NCBI GenBank assembly: GCA_947382625.1
Contig: CANDAG010000010.1
Span: forward strand, 1 to 64,000
Reading direction: 5' to 3'
Source of the DNA: an uncultured Lachnospiraceae bacterium
Lineage (GTDB): Bacteria; Bacillota; Clostridia; Lachnospirales; Lachnospiraceae
DNA: 64,000 nt
Part shown: positions 1 to 9,430 of the stretch, piece after piece
How positions within the stretch are numbered: the stretch's first letter is position 1
Layout of the letters: each line of letters opens with the position of its first letter
Made by a program: the position numbers and the translations under genes
The notes under the pieces: model-generated
The model's database searches: none
The model's input: only the letters and a program-made list of their open reading frames with translations
What the model was told of the DNA's origin: nothing

Positions 1-272
1 AAATTACAGATGTACGGGTAAGGAAGATTACCAAAGAGGGCAAGATGCGCGCCATAGTTTCAATCACGTTAGATGATGAGTTTGTGATTCATGATATTAA
101 AGTGATAGAAGGAGATAAGGGGCTGTTTATTGCAATGCCCAGCAAGAAAGCGACGGATGGCGAGTACAGGGATATTGCCCATCCCATCAATTCAGCTACC
201 AGGGACAGGATACAGAGCATCATCCTGGATCGGTATCAAAAAGCGCTGACGGAGCCGGAAGGGGAAGAATAA
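1..272 (+). CDS. spoVG: SpoVG family regulator, 5'-truncated by window edge
   Basis: The reading frame is open from base 3 and reads [19 protein letters not shown] before the first internal ATG at 45, so the gene starts just outside the window and the ATG at 45 is not the true start. The sequence shows the SpoVG core: [20 protein letters not shown], then the IAMPS motif and a DIAHPI segment. SpoVG is a small site-specific DNA/RNA-binding protein involved in septation and sporulation control in Firmicutes. The visible part lacks only the first one or two residues of the usual ~85-95 residue family. It is followed by its own terminator. Confidence 0.95.
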   Translation, partial: ITDVRVRKITKEGKMRAIVSITLDDEFVIHDIKVIEGDKGLFIAMPSKKATDGEYRDIAHPINSATRDRIQSIILDRYQKALTEPEGEE

Positions 273-280
273 GATACAAG

Positions 281-312
281 AAAGAGCAGGGCAGGTGCTT
301 TGCTCTTTTTTT
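281..312 (+). terminator. Intrinsic terminator after spoVG
   Basis: Stem AAAGAGCA (281-288) pairs with TGCTCTTT (301-308) around a 12-base loop and runs into seven T residues (306-312). It lies 8 bases after the spoVG stop. A second small hairpin (CGCCG/CGGCG, about 342-356) sits in the pth leader. Confidence 0.85.
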
Positions 313-390
313 GTGGGAAGGAATGTGTTATGATGATGGAGCGCCGTAAAGCGGCGTGGAAATAATCATTGAAGGAAAAGGAAAATCGAA

Positions 391-960
391 ATGTTTATGA
401 TAGCAGGACTGGGAAATCCGGGGAAGGAATATGCGGGAACCAGGCACAATGCGGGATTCGGCGTGATAGATGCCCTGGCAGATAAATATGGTATTACAGT
501 GATGAGCATCAAAAACAGGGCGCTGACCGGAAAGGGGATCATCGGAGGAGAGAAGGTGATCCTGGTAAAGCCCATCACTTATATGAATGCCAGCGGGGAA
601 AGCTTAAGGCCTCTGGTTGATTATTATAAGATCGATCCAGAGGAGGAGCTGATCGTGATCTCTGACGATATTTCCCTGCCGCCGGGGCAGATCAGGATCC
701 GCAAAAAGGGCAGCGCCGGGGGACATAACGGATTAAAAAGTATCATCCGTCATCTTGGGAGCGAGAATTTTCAGAGGATACGGGTAGGCGTGGGGGAAAA
801 GCCCAGGGAGTATGATCTGGCGGATTATGTGCTGGGGCATTTTTCCGGGGAAGAAAAGAAGCTGATGGAGGACGGGACCGCAAAGGCGGTCTGTGCTGCG
901 GAAATCATGCTGACCGGGGATACGGACCGGGCTATGAACGAATTTAACCGAAAGGTGTGA
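391..960 (+). CDS. pth: Peptidyl-tRNA hydrolase
   Basis: 189 residues, normal for bacterial Pth. It releases peptides from peptidyl-tRNA that drops off the ribosome. The sequence shows the N-terminal GLGNPGKEYAGTRHNAGF motif (N9, catalytic H19), the YMNASG segment near residue 65, the SDD stretch (91-93) holding the catalytic Asp, and the GGHNGLKSI motif near 110. A purine-rich ribosome-binding region (GAAGGAAAAGGAAAA) precedes the ATG. It is followed 15 bases later by mfd, a classic Firmicutes neighbour, so the two are probably co-transcribed. Confidence 0.97.
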   Translation: MFMIAGLGNPGKEYAGTRHNAGFGVIDALADKYGITVMSIKNRALTGKGIIGGEKVILVKPITYMNASGESLRPLVDYYKIDPEEELIVISDDISLPPGQIRIRKKGSAGGHNGLKSIIRHLGSENFQRIRVGVGEKPREYDLADYVLGHFSGEEKKLMEDGTAKAVCAAEIMLTGDTDRAMNEFNRKV

Positions 961-975
961 TGTGGGAGGTTTGCC

Positions 976-3900
976 ATGAGAGTACTTACAGCTCCGCTTA
1001 TGGAACTGGGTGAGTTTGAGGAGTTGAAAACAAAGCTTGGAAGAACGGACAGGATCTGTGCATCCCTCACAGGCTGTATGGAATCCCAGAAGCTTCATAT
1101 GATATACGGGCTTGGGGAAGGGTTTAAGAACCGGCTGATCGTCACCTTCAGCGACCTTCGGGTAAAGGAGATGCTGGAGGATTACCGATTTTATGACAGA
1201 AATGTCACTTCTTACCCGGCCAGGGATCTGATCTTTTATCAGGCAGATGTCCATGGTAATCAGCTGGTGACGGAGCGGATCAAATGCTTAAAGCGGATGC
1301 TGGAGGGAAAGCCGGTGACGGTGATCACTACCTTCAGCGCCCTGATGACCCCTCAGATCCCCCTTTGTGTCTGGAAGGACTATCTTCTTACCATCAATGG
1401 CCAGAGCCGGCTGGATGAGAAGGAGCTGTCCCTGCGGCTTGTGGAGATGGGCTATGTAAAAAATTATCAGGTGGAGGAGCCGGGGCAGTTCAGCATCAGA
1501 GGCGGTATTGTGGATATTTTTGATCTGACAGAGGAAAATCCTTACCGGATCGAGCTGTGGGGAGACGAGGTGGAGTCTATCCGCAGCTTTGATGTGCAGA
1601 GCCAGCGTTCTATCGAAAAGCTTTCCGGCATTACCATCTATCCGGCGGGGGAAATGTTGCTTAGCGCAGAGCGTCTGAAGGCAGGCATGGATAAGATCGA
1701 AAAGGAAGGGGAGGAATTTGCGGGAAAGCTTCGGGGAGAATTCCGCACGGAGGAGGCCCACAGGATCTCTTCCCAGATCCGGGAGCTCTCAGAGCAGGTC
1801 CATGAGTTCCGGAATCTGGTAAATCTGGATTCCTATGTTCACTATTTTTATGAGGATACGGTCTCCTTCCTGGAGCTCTTTGACAGGAGTCAGACCTGTA
1901 TTTTTGTGGATGAGCCGGCCAGGGTAAAGGAGCATGCGGAGGCTGTGGAGCTGGAATTCCGCGAAAGCATGATGCATCGTGTGGAAAAGGGCTATCTGCT
2001 TCCGGGGCAGATGGAGCTTTTGTACTCCACGGAAGAGGTGGCGGCGAAAATGGAGCTGGGCCGGCTGATCATGCTGGCGGCTCTGGATCTTAAAAATACG
2101 TTGTTCAAGCCAGAGCGCAAAGCGGATATTCCGGTGAAGAGCATTTCTTCCTATAATAATAGCTTTGAAGCGCTGGTGCAGGATCTGAAGCGGTATAAGA
2201 GAAACGGGTACAGGATATTGCTCCTTTCCGGATCCAGGACCCGGGCAGAGAGGCTGGCCCAGGACCTTCGGGAGGAGGAGCTGACCGCTTTTTATACGGA
2301 GGATCCTGACAGGGAGTTGCAGCCCGGGGAGCTTATGACCTTTTATGGAAGAGTCCTGAAAGGGTTTGAGTATCCTCTGCTTAAGTTTGCCGTGATCTCG
2401 GAGAGCGATATTTTTGGCGCCGACCACAAAAAAAAGAAAAGAAAGAAGACCTACGAAGGGCGGAAGATCAACGATTTTAATGAACTGAAGGTAGGAGATT
2501 ATGTGGTTCATGAAAATCACGGACTGGGTATTTATCAGGGGATCGAGAAGGTAGAGATCGACAAGGTGGTCAAGGATTACATGAAGATCGAATACCGGGA
2601 CGGGGGAAGTTTGTATGTACTGGCAACCGGTCTGGATGTGATCCAGAAGTATGCCTCTGCGGATGCCAAACGGCCGAAGCTGAACAAGTTAGGTACCCAG
2701 GAGTGGACGCGCACCAAGACAAAGGTGCGGGAGGCGGCCGGTGAGGTTGCCAGGGATCTGGTGGAGCTTTATGCGGTCAGGCAGCAGAAAAACGGGTTCC
2801 AGTACGGAAAGGATACGGTGTGGCAGAAGGAATTTGAGGAGATGTTTCCTTTTGAGGAGACGGAAGGCCAGATTGCCGCCATTGAAGCCACCAAGAGGGA
2901 TATGGAGAGCACCAAGATCATGGACCGTCTGATCTGCGGGGACGTGGGCTATGGAAAGACGGAGATCGCCATCCGGGCTGCCTTCAAGGCCATACAGGAG
3001 GGAAAGCAGGTGGTATATCTGGTGCCTACTACCATTCTGGCCCAGCAGCATTATTCCACCTTTGTCCAGAGGATGAAGGACTTTCCGGTGCGGGTGGATC
3101 TGCTCTGCAGATTCCGGACCAGCGCGGAGCAGAAAAAAACAGTGGCGGATCTGAAGAAGGGGCTGGTGGACATTGTGATCGGCACCCACAGGGTCCTGTC
3201 GGCAGATGTGGTTTATAAGGATCTGGGGCTTTTGATCATCGATGAGGAACAGCGGTTTGGGGTTACACACAAGGAAAAGATCAAGAAGCTGAAGGAGAAC
3301 GTGGATGTACTGACGCTGACGGCAACTCCCATTCCCCGTACCCTGCATATGAGCCTGATAGGGATCCGGGATATGAGCGTGCTTGAGGAGGCTCCGGGTG
3401 ACAGAATGCCGATCCAGACCTATGTTATGGAATATAATGAAGAGATGGTGCGGGAAGCCATTGTCCGGGAGCTGTCCAGACAGGGGCAGGTCTACTATGT
3501 CTATAACCGAGTCAATAATATTGCGGACGTGGCTTCTGCCATACAGGCTCTGGTGCCGGAGGCGGCGGTTGCCTTTGCCCATGGACAGATGAATGAGCGG
3601 GAGCTGGAGAGTATCATGTACAATTTCATTAACGGGGAGATCGATGTGCTGGTATCTACCACCATCATAGAGACCGGGCTTGATATTTCCAATGTGAACA
3701 CCATTATTGTCCATGATTCCGATCGTATGGGTCTGTCTCAGCTTTATCAGCTCAGAGGGCGCGTGGGGCGCAGCAACCGGACAGCCTATGCCTTTTTGAT
3801 GTACCGGAGAGACAAGATGCTCAAGGAGATCGCAGAAAAAAGGCTGGCTGCCATTAAGGAATTTACCGATCTGGGCAGCGGGTTCCGGATCGCCATGCGG

Positions 3901-4509
3901 GATCTGGAGATCAGGGGAGCCGGGAATCTTCTGGGGGCCAGACAGCACGGGCACATGCAGGCAGTGGGGTATGATCTGTACTGTAAAATGCTGAATGATG
4001 CGGTGAAGGGACTTAAGGGCATCAGCACGGCGGAGGATTTTTCAACTACGGTGGATGTGAATGTGGATGCCTTTATCCCGCCGTCTTATGTGGTCAATGA
4101 GATCCAGAAGCTGGATATTTACAAGCGGATCGCAGGGATCGAGAATCAGGCGGAATGCGACGATATGAAGGGAGAGCTGTTAGACCGCTTTGGGGAGATT
4201 CCCACGGCAGTGGAAAATCTGTTCCGGATTTCCATGATCCGCGTATGCGCCCACCGGCTTTATATGACAGAGGTAAAGGGACGTAACGGGGAGATACAAT
4301 TTCTCTTTAAGCCGGATGCGGGCATAAGGCCGGAGAGGATACCTGTGCTTCTCAAAAAATACAATAAGCTGTCCTTTAATCCCAAGGGGACTCCCTCCTT
4401 TTTGTATCGGTACAAGAAATGCGGCGTGGTGGAGCGGGACGCCCAGATGCTTTTGGAGTATACGGAAACCCTGCTTGCTGCCATGGAGGAGGAGCTGATC
4501 GGGGAATAA
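976..4509 (+). CDS. mfd: Transcription-repair coupling factor Mfd
   Basis: 1177 residues, full length. Mfd removes RNA polymerase stalled at DNA lesions and recruits UvrA. Domains in order: UvrB-like N-terminal region (about 1-340), CarD-like RNA-polymerase-interacting domain from about residue 500 ([20 protein letters not shown]), superfamily 2 translocase with Walker [10 protein letters not shown] (about 655), DEEQ box (about 755), TATPIPRTL, the GRVGRS motif VI (about 930), and a C-terminal TRCF domain (about 1035-1140). A GGGAGG ribosome-binding site lies upstream. Several long antisense frames over this gene are shadows. Confidence 0.97.
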   Translation: MRVLTAPLMELGEFEELKTKLGRTDRICASLTGCMESQKLHMIYGLGEGFKNRLIVTFSDLRVKEMLEDYRFYDRNVTSYPARDLIFYQADVHGNQLVTERIKCLKRMLEGKPVTVITTFSALMTPQIPLCVWKDYLLTINGQSRLDEKELSLRLVEMGYVKNYQVEEPGQFSIRGGIVDIFDLTEENPYRIELWGDEVESIRSFDVQSQRSIEKLSGITIYPAGEMLLSAERLKAGMDKIEKEGEEFAGKLRGEFRTEEAHRISSQIRELSEQVHEFRNLVNLDSYVHYFYEDTVSFLELFDRSQTCIFVDEPARVKEHAEAVELEFRESMMHRVEKGYLLPGQMELLYSTEEVAAKMELGRLIMLAALDLKNTLFKPERKADIPVKSISSYNNSFEALVQDLKRYKRNGYRILLLSGSRTRAERLAQDLREEELTAFYTEDPDRELQPGELMTFYGRVLKGFEYPLLKFAVISESDIFGADHKKKKRKKTYEGRKINDFNELKVGDYVVHENHGLGIYQGIEKVEIDKVVKDYMKIEYRDGGSLYVLATGLDVIQKYASADAKRPKLNKLGTQEWTRTKTKVREAAGEVARDLVELYAVRQQKNGFQYGKDTVWQKEFEEMFPFEETEGQIAAIEATKRDMESTKIMDRLICGDVGYGKTEIAIRAAFKAIQEGKQVVYLVPTTILAQQHYSTFVQRMKDFPVRVDLLCRFRTSAEQKKTVADLKKGLVDIVIGTHRVLSADVVYKDLGLLIIDEEQRFGVTHKEKIKKLKENVDVLTLTATPIPRTLHMSLIGIRDMSVLEEAPGDRMPIQTYVMEYNEEMVREAIVRELSRQGQVYYVYNRVNNIADVASAIQALVPEAAVAFAHGQMNERELESIMYNFINGEIDVLVSTTIIETGLDISNVNTIIVHDSDRMGLSQLYQLRGRVGRSNRTAYAFLMYRRDKMLKEIAEKRLAAIKEFTDLGSGFRIAMRDLEIRGAGNLLGARQHGHMQAVGYDLYCKMLNDAVKGLKGISTAEDFSTTVDVNVDAFIPPSYVVNEIQKLDIYKRIAGIENQAECDDMKGELLDRFGEIPTAVENLFRISMIRVCAHRLYMTEVKGRNGEIQFLFKPDAGIRPERIPVLLKKYNKLSFNPKGTPSFLYRYKKCGVVERDAQMLLEYTETLLAAMEEELIGE

Positions 4510-4511
4510 AC

Positions 4512-4559
4512 AACAAGGCCCTACCCGGCGGATGATTACCGTCCGGGTGGGGCCTTGTT
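4512..4559. terminator. Hairpin terminator between convergent mfd and the kinase gene
   Basis: Long stem: AACAAGGCC with TACCCGG pairs with CCGGGT and GGCCTTGTT around a GATGATTACC loop. It starts 2 bases after the mfd stop and ends 9 bases before the stop of the convergent gene, so it can serve both strands. The U-tract on either side is poor, so strength is uncertain. Confidence 0.75.
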
Positions 4560-4568
4560 AAAAAATTA

Positions 4569-5693
4569 TTAGCAATGCGTCAGTTTATTTACGATCCCGG
4601 TCATCTCGTCCCATTTCTTTTCCATATCGGCCACCAGCTTAAACTGGGTTCTGGCGCGGTCCAGATTGTGACCCTCACGATGGATCTTAAAATACACATC
4701 TCCCTCCAGGAAATCGGCCAGGAACCGCAGACCGCATTCAAAGGTCATCAGCTTGGCCCCCATGGGGAGCATCTCAATCTCCTTATCGGTAAGACTGCCG
4801 TCACAGCCCTCCAGGTAGCCCCTGGTGAAGGCTTCGAAAAGGGAAAGATCCAGTTCGACCTTGCTTAGGTCCTGCTCATCCTCAGCGCCTGTACTGGCTC
4901 CAAAACGGATGGAATCTCCGAAGTCGTAGAGAGAAAGCCCCGGCATGACAGTGTCAAGATCGATAATGCAGAGGGCCTTTTTGGTTTCTGCATCAAAAAG
5001 GATATTGTTGAGCTTGGTGTCATTGTGGGTTACTCTAAGGGGCAGATCTCCGGCGGCTAAAAGATCCGTCAGAGCAGTGGTCTGAGCCTTCCGTTCCAGG
5101 GCAAAGGCAATCTCCTTTTGCGCCATGGCAGCTCTTCCCAGCTTATCTTCGGAAACAGCCCGCTCAAAATCCCGAAAACGGGAAGGGGTGTTATGGAAAT
5201 TGGGAATGGTTTCGTGGAGAGTGTCTGCCGGATAATCGGAGAGCATTTTCTGGAAATTGCCGAAGGCAACGGCGCTGTCGTAGAAATCACCGGCGCTTTC
5301 CACCTTTTCCAGACAAATAGTCTGCTCGATGAACAGGAATATCCTCCAATAATTGGAGCCTGTATCCTGATAATAGCAATCTCCCGTTTTGGTCCTGACT
5401 ACGTTCAGGGTTTCCCGTTCGGGGTCGCCGCCTGCAGAAAGGATGATCTTACGCAGATACTCTGTTACACTGGTCAGATTTTCCATGAGCAGAGGCGGAT
5501 TTTTGAAAATGGAGTGGTTCATCCTCTGGAGGATGTACTGCTTCCTCTTTCCCTGGGGTGTTTCGCAGACAAGCAGAAAGGTGTCGTTGATGTGGCCGTT
5601 CCCGTAAGGACGCCTTTCAACTACTTTGCCTTCGATGGCAAACTGTGCAATAGCTTCGTCGATTTTAGCACAAGCTGTGTTTTCTGGGTTCAT
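4569..5693 (-). CDS. APH/choline-kinase-fold sugar kinase, NahK-like
   Basis: 374 residues. The protein has the aminoglycoside-phosphotransferase kinase fold: Brenner-type catalytic loop HNDTKLNN (H223-N230) and the metal-binding IDLDTVMPG segment (D245, D247), followed by LYDFGDSIRFG. These motifs resemble N-acetylhexosamine 1-kinase (NahK/LnpB), which makes HexNAc-1-phosphate in the lacto-N-biose salvage route; length also fits (about 360). The substrate is inferred from resemblance, not shown. The ATG has an AAGGAG site about 6 bases upstream. It is a single gene, convergent with mfd, with no phosphorylase or uridylyltransferase gene next to it in the window. Confidence 0.75.
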   Translation of the reverse strand: MNPENTACAKIDEAIAQFAIEGKVVERRPYGNGHINDTFLLVCETPQGKRKQYILQRMNHSIFKNPPLLMENLTSVTEYLRKIILSAGGDPERETLNVVRTKTGDCYYQDTGSNYWRIFLFIEQTICLEKVESAGDFYDSAVAFGNFQKMLSDYPADTLHETIPNFHNTPSRFRDFERAVSEDKLGRAAMAQKEIAFALERKAQTTALTDLLAAGDLPLRVTHNDTKLNNILFDAETKKALCIIDLDTVMPGLSLYDFGDSIRFGASTGAEDEQDLSKVELDLSLFEAFTRGYLEGCDGSLTDKEIEMLPMGAKLMTFECGLRFLADFLEGDVYFKIHREGHNLDRARTQFKLVADMEKKWDEMTGIVNKLTHC

Positions 5694-5804
5694 AAGTACT
5701 CCTTATCAATCGTGAATATTTTTGGTGAATATAATATAGCATAAATTCTGCGAAAATACCAGTATCCAAAAGCAAGGAATTAGTGTACAATTAAGGGTGC
5801 GGTG

Positions 5805-5948
5805 GTAACTATTCAACCAGGACTTTGCACTTGCTGCAAAGTCCGTGAAAAAGCGTGGATTAAGCCAGGAGTGAATCTGCCCCTCGCCGCAGGCGACTTT
5901 AAATGGGCAGATTTAGTAACTATGAAGCCGGAAGGCTGAATAGTTACA
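5805..5948. repeat. GTAAC/GTTAC palindromic element with 7-bp direct repeats
   Basis: This fills most of the 363-base gap 5694-6056. Perfect terminal inverted repeats GTAACTATTCA (5805-5815) and TGAATAGTTAC (5937-5947) enclose three internal hairpins: GGACTTTGCA/TGCAAAGTCC (5820-5844), AATCTGCCC/GGGCAGATT (5874-5913) and GTAACTAT/ATAGTTAC (5916-5947). The 7-mer TGCGGTG flanks it on both sides (5798-5804 and 5949-5955), like a target duplication. The last sub-hairpin is nearly the same as the element at 7848. No coding capacity. The rest of the gap is the upstream region of the two divergent genes; I see no clear promoter in it. Confidence 0.75.
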
Positions 5949-6056
5949 TGCGGTGATCATCCGGCTTTTTTGGGAGCCCTGCCGCTTACGCAAGAAAAAT
6001 GATCGGGTCTTTACTGATCGGCAGGCGTACATTGAATGTGCAGATAGGAGCAAAAG

Positions 6057-7832
6057 ATGGACATATTTAGTATACTCACTATGGTCGGCGGACTGGCGCT
6101 TTTCCTTTACGGGATGGAGGTTTTGGGTGACGGTCTGAAAAAAATGTCCGGCGGCAAGCTGGAGATCATCCTGGAGAAGCTGACCTCCAACAAGCTGACG
6201 GCGATTCTTCTGGGAGCAGGAGTGACGGCGGTGATCCAGTCCTCCTCGGCCACTACCGTTATGGTAGTCGGTTTTGTCAATTCAGGGATCATGAAGCTTT
6301 CCCAGGCCATAGGAGTGATCCTGGGAGCCAATGTAGGTACCACGGTAACTGCCTGGCTCTTAAGCTTAAGCGGTGTAAGCGGATCGGGGCTTATCCTGCA
6401 GCTTTTAAAGCCTTCCTCCTTTTCGCCGGTGCTGGCTATCGTAGGCGTTGCCGTGCGGAGCATGAGCAAAAAAGAAAAGCACAGAGATATGGCCTCTATC
6501 ATGATCGGCTTTGCGGTGCTGATGATCGGGATGGACACCATGTCAAATGCGGTAAAGCCTTTGGCGGAGATTCCCGAATTCACCAATATCCTGTTTATGT
6601 TTTCCAATCCGGTGATCGGTATGCTGGTGGGACTTGTCCTTACGGCGATCATCCAGTCCTCCTCGGCCTCTGTAGGTATCCTGCAGGCCATGTGTGCCTC
6701 CGGCGCGGTCAGCTATTCCACGGCGATCCCGATCATTATGGGACAGAATGTGGGAGACTGTGTGGCGGCTCTTCTTTCCAGTGCAGGAGCCGGAAACAAG
6801 GCCAGAAGAGCAGCACTGGTCAATCTTTACTATAAGATCATAAAGGCGGTGGCCTTTATGGTGATCTTTTACTCATTAGATGCTGTTTTTCATTTTGCTT
6901 TTCTTTCCCAGTCTGCCAGTGCCCTCGGGGTTGCGGTGATACATACGGCCTTTAACGTAGTGGCAGTCATTTTGATCTATCCCTTCAGCCAGATCCTTGA
7001 AAAGCTGGTTTACCTTACCATACCCGAGAGCGAGGAGGAGCTGCGTGCAGTGGAACCGGCCAAGCAGGAAATACAGATCCTGGACGCCCGTTTCTTAAGC
7101 ACCCCCGGTTTTGCCCTGGAGCAATGCAAAAATGCTGCTATCGATATGGCAGGTTATGCCAGAGAGGGCTTGTTTTTGGCGGTGGGTCTCTTTGATGATT
7201 TCGATAAAAAGGCTGCGGCTAAGGTGATCGAGCTGGAGGAGCTGGTGGATCATTATGAGGATGAGCTGGGCTCCTATCTGGTGAAATTAAGCAGCAAGCA
7301 CTTAACCGCCAAGGACAGTCAGGAATTGTCTGTGCTGCTCCACTGTATCGGAGATTTCGAGAGGATTTCAGACCATGCCATCAATATTATGGAATCCGCT
7401 GAGGAAATGCATGAGAAAAAAATGTATTTTTCCAAAAAGGCAGAGGAAGAGCTTGCAATATTTACCGGAGCCGTCAAGGATATCATAAACACCTCCTTCC
7501 AGGTATTTATGGAAGAGGACTTAAGCCTGGCAAGCAAGGTGGAGCCTTTAGAGGAGGTCATCGACTACCTGAACTCCGAGGTGAAAAAGCGCCATATCAA
7601 GCGGCTCCGCAAAGGGAAATGCACGATTGAAATGGGCTTTGTGCTTTCTGATATATCCACCAACTACGAGAGGGTGGCAGATCATTGCTCTAACATAGCT
7701 CTTTGCCTGCTCCAGCTTAACGAAGAGAATTTCGGAACTCATGAGTATCAGGATAATCTTACCAGTAAGGATAATGAAGGGTTCAAGATGGAGGTAAGAC
7801 GTCTGCGGGAGCAATATCAGCTGCCTAAGTGA
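6057..7832 (+). CDS. Na+/Pi cotransporter family protein with PhoU-like tail
   Basis: 591 residues. The N-terminal half (about 1-320) is a multi-pass membrane region with the two inverted Na/Pi-cotransporter repeats, each marked by a QSSSA motif: AVIQSSSATT near residue 61 and AIIQSSSASV near 199. The C-terminal half (about 350-560) is a helical PhoU-like domain rich in Glu and Lys. This is the NptA/YjbB-type architecture; it is expected to move phosphate across the membrane using sodium, possibly as an exporter. The start is placed at the ATG behind AGGAGC. Palindromic elements of one family lie on both sides of it (5805 and 7848). Confidence 0.9.
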   Translation: MDIFSILTMVGGLALFLYGMEVLGDGLKKMSGGKLEIILEKLTSNKLTAILLGAGVTAVIQSSSATTVMVVGFVNSGIMKLSQAIGVILGANVGTTVTAWLLSLSGVSGSGLILQLLKPSSFSPVLAIVGVAVRSMSKKEKHRDMASIMIGFAVLMIGMDTMSNAVKPLAEIPEFTNILFMFSNPVIGMLVGLVLTAIIQSSSASVGILQAMCASGAVSYSTAIPIIMGQNVGDCVAALLSSAGAGNKARRAALVNLYYKIIKAVAFMVIFYSLDAVFHFAFLSQSASALGVAVIHTAFNVVAVILIYPFSQILEKLVYLTIPESEEELRAVEPAKQEIQILDARFLSTPGFALEQCKNAAIDMAGYAREGLFLAVGLFDDFDKKAAAKVIELEELVDHYEDELGSYLVKLSSKHLTAKDSQELSVLLHCIGDFERISDHAINIMESAEEMHEKKMYFSKKAEEELAIFTGAVKDIINTSFQVFMEEDLSLASKVEPLEEVIDYLNSEVKKRHIKRLRKGKCTIEMGFVLSDISTNYERVADHCSNIALCLLQLNEENFGTHEYQDNLTSKDNEGFKMEVRRLREQYQLPK

Positions 7833-7847
7833 AATAACTGATAAGAG

Positions 7848-7879
7848 GTAACCAGGAAGCCGAAGGCTGAATGGTTACA
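7848..7879. repeat. Short GTAAC/GTTAC palindromic element, second copy
   Basis: GTAACCA (7848-7854) and TGGTTAC (7872-7878) enclose GGAAGCCGAAGGCTGAA. It matches the 3' sub-hairpin of the element at 5916-5947 over almost its whole length. The 7-mer ATAAGAG flanks it (7841-7847 and 7880-7886), with one extra A at the right end exactly as in the first copy. Lying 15 bases past the transporter stop, it may also act as an mRNA 3'-end hairpin. Confidence 0.75.
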
Positions 7880-8010
7880 ATAAGAGTCCGTTTTATGGGA
7901 CAGCCAAAATGTTATTCTAAGAGTATAAAAACAGAGGATGACTGCACAGCGGCATAAAAGCGATGTCCTGTCAGGAGCTTCTGGAACTTGGAATGACAGG
8001 AGGCGCCGGA

Positions 8011-8112
8011 ATGAAAGGATATTTAGTGAACGATGGTTATATGGGGATGGTAGAGGGAAGGTACATGCTGTTTGCCAGCGAAGAGGACTATCGGGAATAT
8101 CTGGAAGAGTAA
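8011..8112 (+). CDS. 33-residue small protein (MKGYLVNDGYMG family)
   Basis: ATG at 8011 is preceded by a perfect AGGAGG (7998-8003) at 7-base spacing, which decides the start; an in-frame ATG at 7963 would give a 49-residue form with no good site. The product reads MKGYLVNDGYMGMVEGRYML, then FASEEDYREYLEE. Pattern: Gly-Tyr-rich front half and acidic, Tyr-rich tail. I recall similar very short proteins in Lachnospiraceae genomes, but function is unknown and I cannot verify the family here. It lies between the transporter and the Ham1-like gene. Confidence 0.7.
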   Translation: MKGYLVNDGYMGMVEGRYMLFASEEDYREYLEE

Positions 8113-8129
8113 AACTGATTTAAGCACAG

Positions 8130-8148
8130 CAGTCTGGTGATCAGACTG
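8130..8148 (+). terminator. Small perfect hairpin after the 33-residue gene
   Basis: CAGTCTG (8130-8136), loop GTGAT, CAGACTG (8142-8148). There is no T-run, so it may only be an mRNA-stabilising or weak termination hairpin. Confidence 0.35.
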
Positions 8149-8207
8149 TCCTACAGCAATCAGCTGGCATGCGAAGGGTGACAGCGTTTAATGGAACGGA
8201 GAAACAG

Positions 8208-8849
8208 ATGGAGATCATTTACGGAACAGGGAACAGCGCCAAGATCGCATATATGGCCAGAGCCCTGCAAGGCCTTCCCTTTGAGATCACAGGGGTGAAG
8301 CAGGCGGCAGCTTTGAGAAATCTGGTATTGCCGGAGATAGAAGAAACAGGGACCACACCTCTTGAAAATGCGAGACAGAAGGCGGAGAGTTATTACAGTT
8401 TGTTTAAAAGTCCGGTGTTTTCCTGCGACAGCGGACTGTATCTATGGGAGCATACCTCCGGGGAGCCTTTGCCGGAGGAAGAACAGCCGGGAGTCTGCGT
8501 GCGGGGACGGGAAGGCCGCTATACGGACGATGAGCTGCTTTCTCATTATATCACTCTCGTCAGAAAATATGGACAGATACGTGCCAGGTACAAAAATGCC
8601 ATCTGCCTGATCTGGGACGATAAGCTCCGGGCAGAAAGCATGGAAGAGGATCTGTGGGGAAATCCTTTCCTTTTTACAGATAAACCCCATCCCAAAAGGG
8701 TGGAGGGCTTCCCCTTAGACAGCATATCCCTGGACCTGAAAACCGGTCAGTACTTTTATGATCAGGAAGGAAGCGCCCAGGATGACCTGGTATCAGAGCA
8801 TGGCTTCGCCCGCTTTTTCCGGGAGTTTTTAGGGAATAATATTTTATAG
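8208..8849 (+). CDS. Ham1/RdgB-like non-canonical purine NTP pyrophosphatase
   Basis: 213 residues from the ATG at 8208, which has CGGAG 6 bases upstream; an in-frame ATG at 8169 has no site and adds residues with no family match. The start MEIIYGTGNSAK matches the Ham1 family opening (T-x-N-x-x-K) and the CDSGLYLW segment near residue 70 matches the family's acidic-SGL motif. Family members hydrolyse dITP/XTP and clean the nucleotide pool. The mid region (EEEQPGVCVRGR) and C-terminus are diverged from classical RdgB, so this is a relative, not a clear orthologue. Confidence 0.75.
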   Translation: MEIIYGTGNSAKIAYMARALQGLPFEITGVKQAAALRNLVLPEIEETGTTPLENARQKAESYYSLFKSPVFSCDSGLYLWEHTSGEPLPEEEQPGVCVRGREGRYTDDELLSHYITLVRKYGQIRARYKNAICLIWDDKLRAESMEEDLWGNPFLFTDKPHPKRVEGFPLDSISLDLKTGQYFYDQEGSAQDDLVSEHGFARFFREFLGNNIL

Positions 8850-8881
8850 ATCCGCTGACAGCGTAGCGCGATAACTTAAAC

Positions 8882-8910
8882 TTTTCACACAAAATAACCT
8901 AATTTATACT
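8882..8910 (+). promoter_or_regulatory. Candidate sigma-A promoter before the Spo0A-like gene
   Basis: TTTTCA (8882-8887), 17-base spacer, TATACT (8905-8910), about 65 bases before the start codon. The -35 match is weak. Confidence 0.45.
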
Positions 8911-8975
8911 TAATAGCAAGGTCGCTGAAGCAGCGGGTAAGAACCAGAGATCTCAGGAGGTGGGAATATTCTGAT

Positions 8976-9362
8976 ATGCAGGGACAGACAGAGAAGAAAG
9001 TAGAACAAATGATTTCGAAGATGATGCTGGATATGGGCGTGCCGGCCCATCTGAAGGGATACAGATATGTGCGTACGGCGGTCCTCATGGCGGAAGAAGA
9101 TATGAAGGTAGTGGGAAGTGTTACAAAGCTTCTTTATCCGGAAATAGCCAAACAGTATAACACAACGGACGGCAAGGTGGAGCGGGCGATCCGCAACGCC
9201 ATTGAGATCTCATGGGAGAGAGGAAATAAAGAAACCTTCGAGGGCTTATTTGGCTACTGTGCAGAAAGCGGACAGGGAAGGCCCACCAACAGCGAGTACA
9301 TAGCGGTCATTGCGGATACCATCAGAATGCAGATAAATCAGGAAGGCATGGGTAAGAGCTGA
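8976..9362 (+). CDS. Stand-alone Spo0A C-terminal (effector) domain protein
   Basis: 128 residues made almost entirely of the Spo0A DNA-binding domain: GVPAHLKGYRYVRTAV, then GSVTKLLYPEIAKQYNTT, the recognition-helix region VERAIRNAIEISWERGN, and FGYCAESGQGRPTNSEYIAVIAD. The phosphoacceptor receiver domain of real Spo0A is absent and the frame is closed upstream, so this is a short paralogue, not a truncated spo0A. It may bind 0A-box-like DNA without phosphorylation control. An AGGAGG (8955-8960) sits 15 bases before the ATG, unusually far. It stands directly upstream of the glycan locus, a possible regulatory target (inference). Confidence 0.85.
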   Translation: MQGQTEKKVEQMISKMMLDMGVPAHLKGYRYVRTAVLMAEEDMKVVGSVTKLLYPEIAKQYNTTDGKVERAIRNAIEISWERGNKETFEGLFGYCAESGQGRPTNSEYIAVIADTIRMQINQEGMGKS

Positions 9363-9430
9363 ACCCTTTTCCCTGGTTTAAAATCATACAGGCATAATGC
9401 GAGGATCATTGAAAGGACAAAGGAGGAACT

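Noticed and set aside
2689..3954. Long - strand open frame (421 codons) over mfd
   Set aside because: It lies opposite the strongly conserved helicase core of mfd, has no family motif and low-complexity His/Leu-rich sequence typical of antisense frames.
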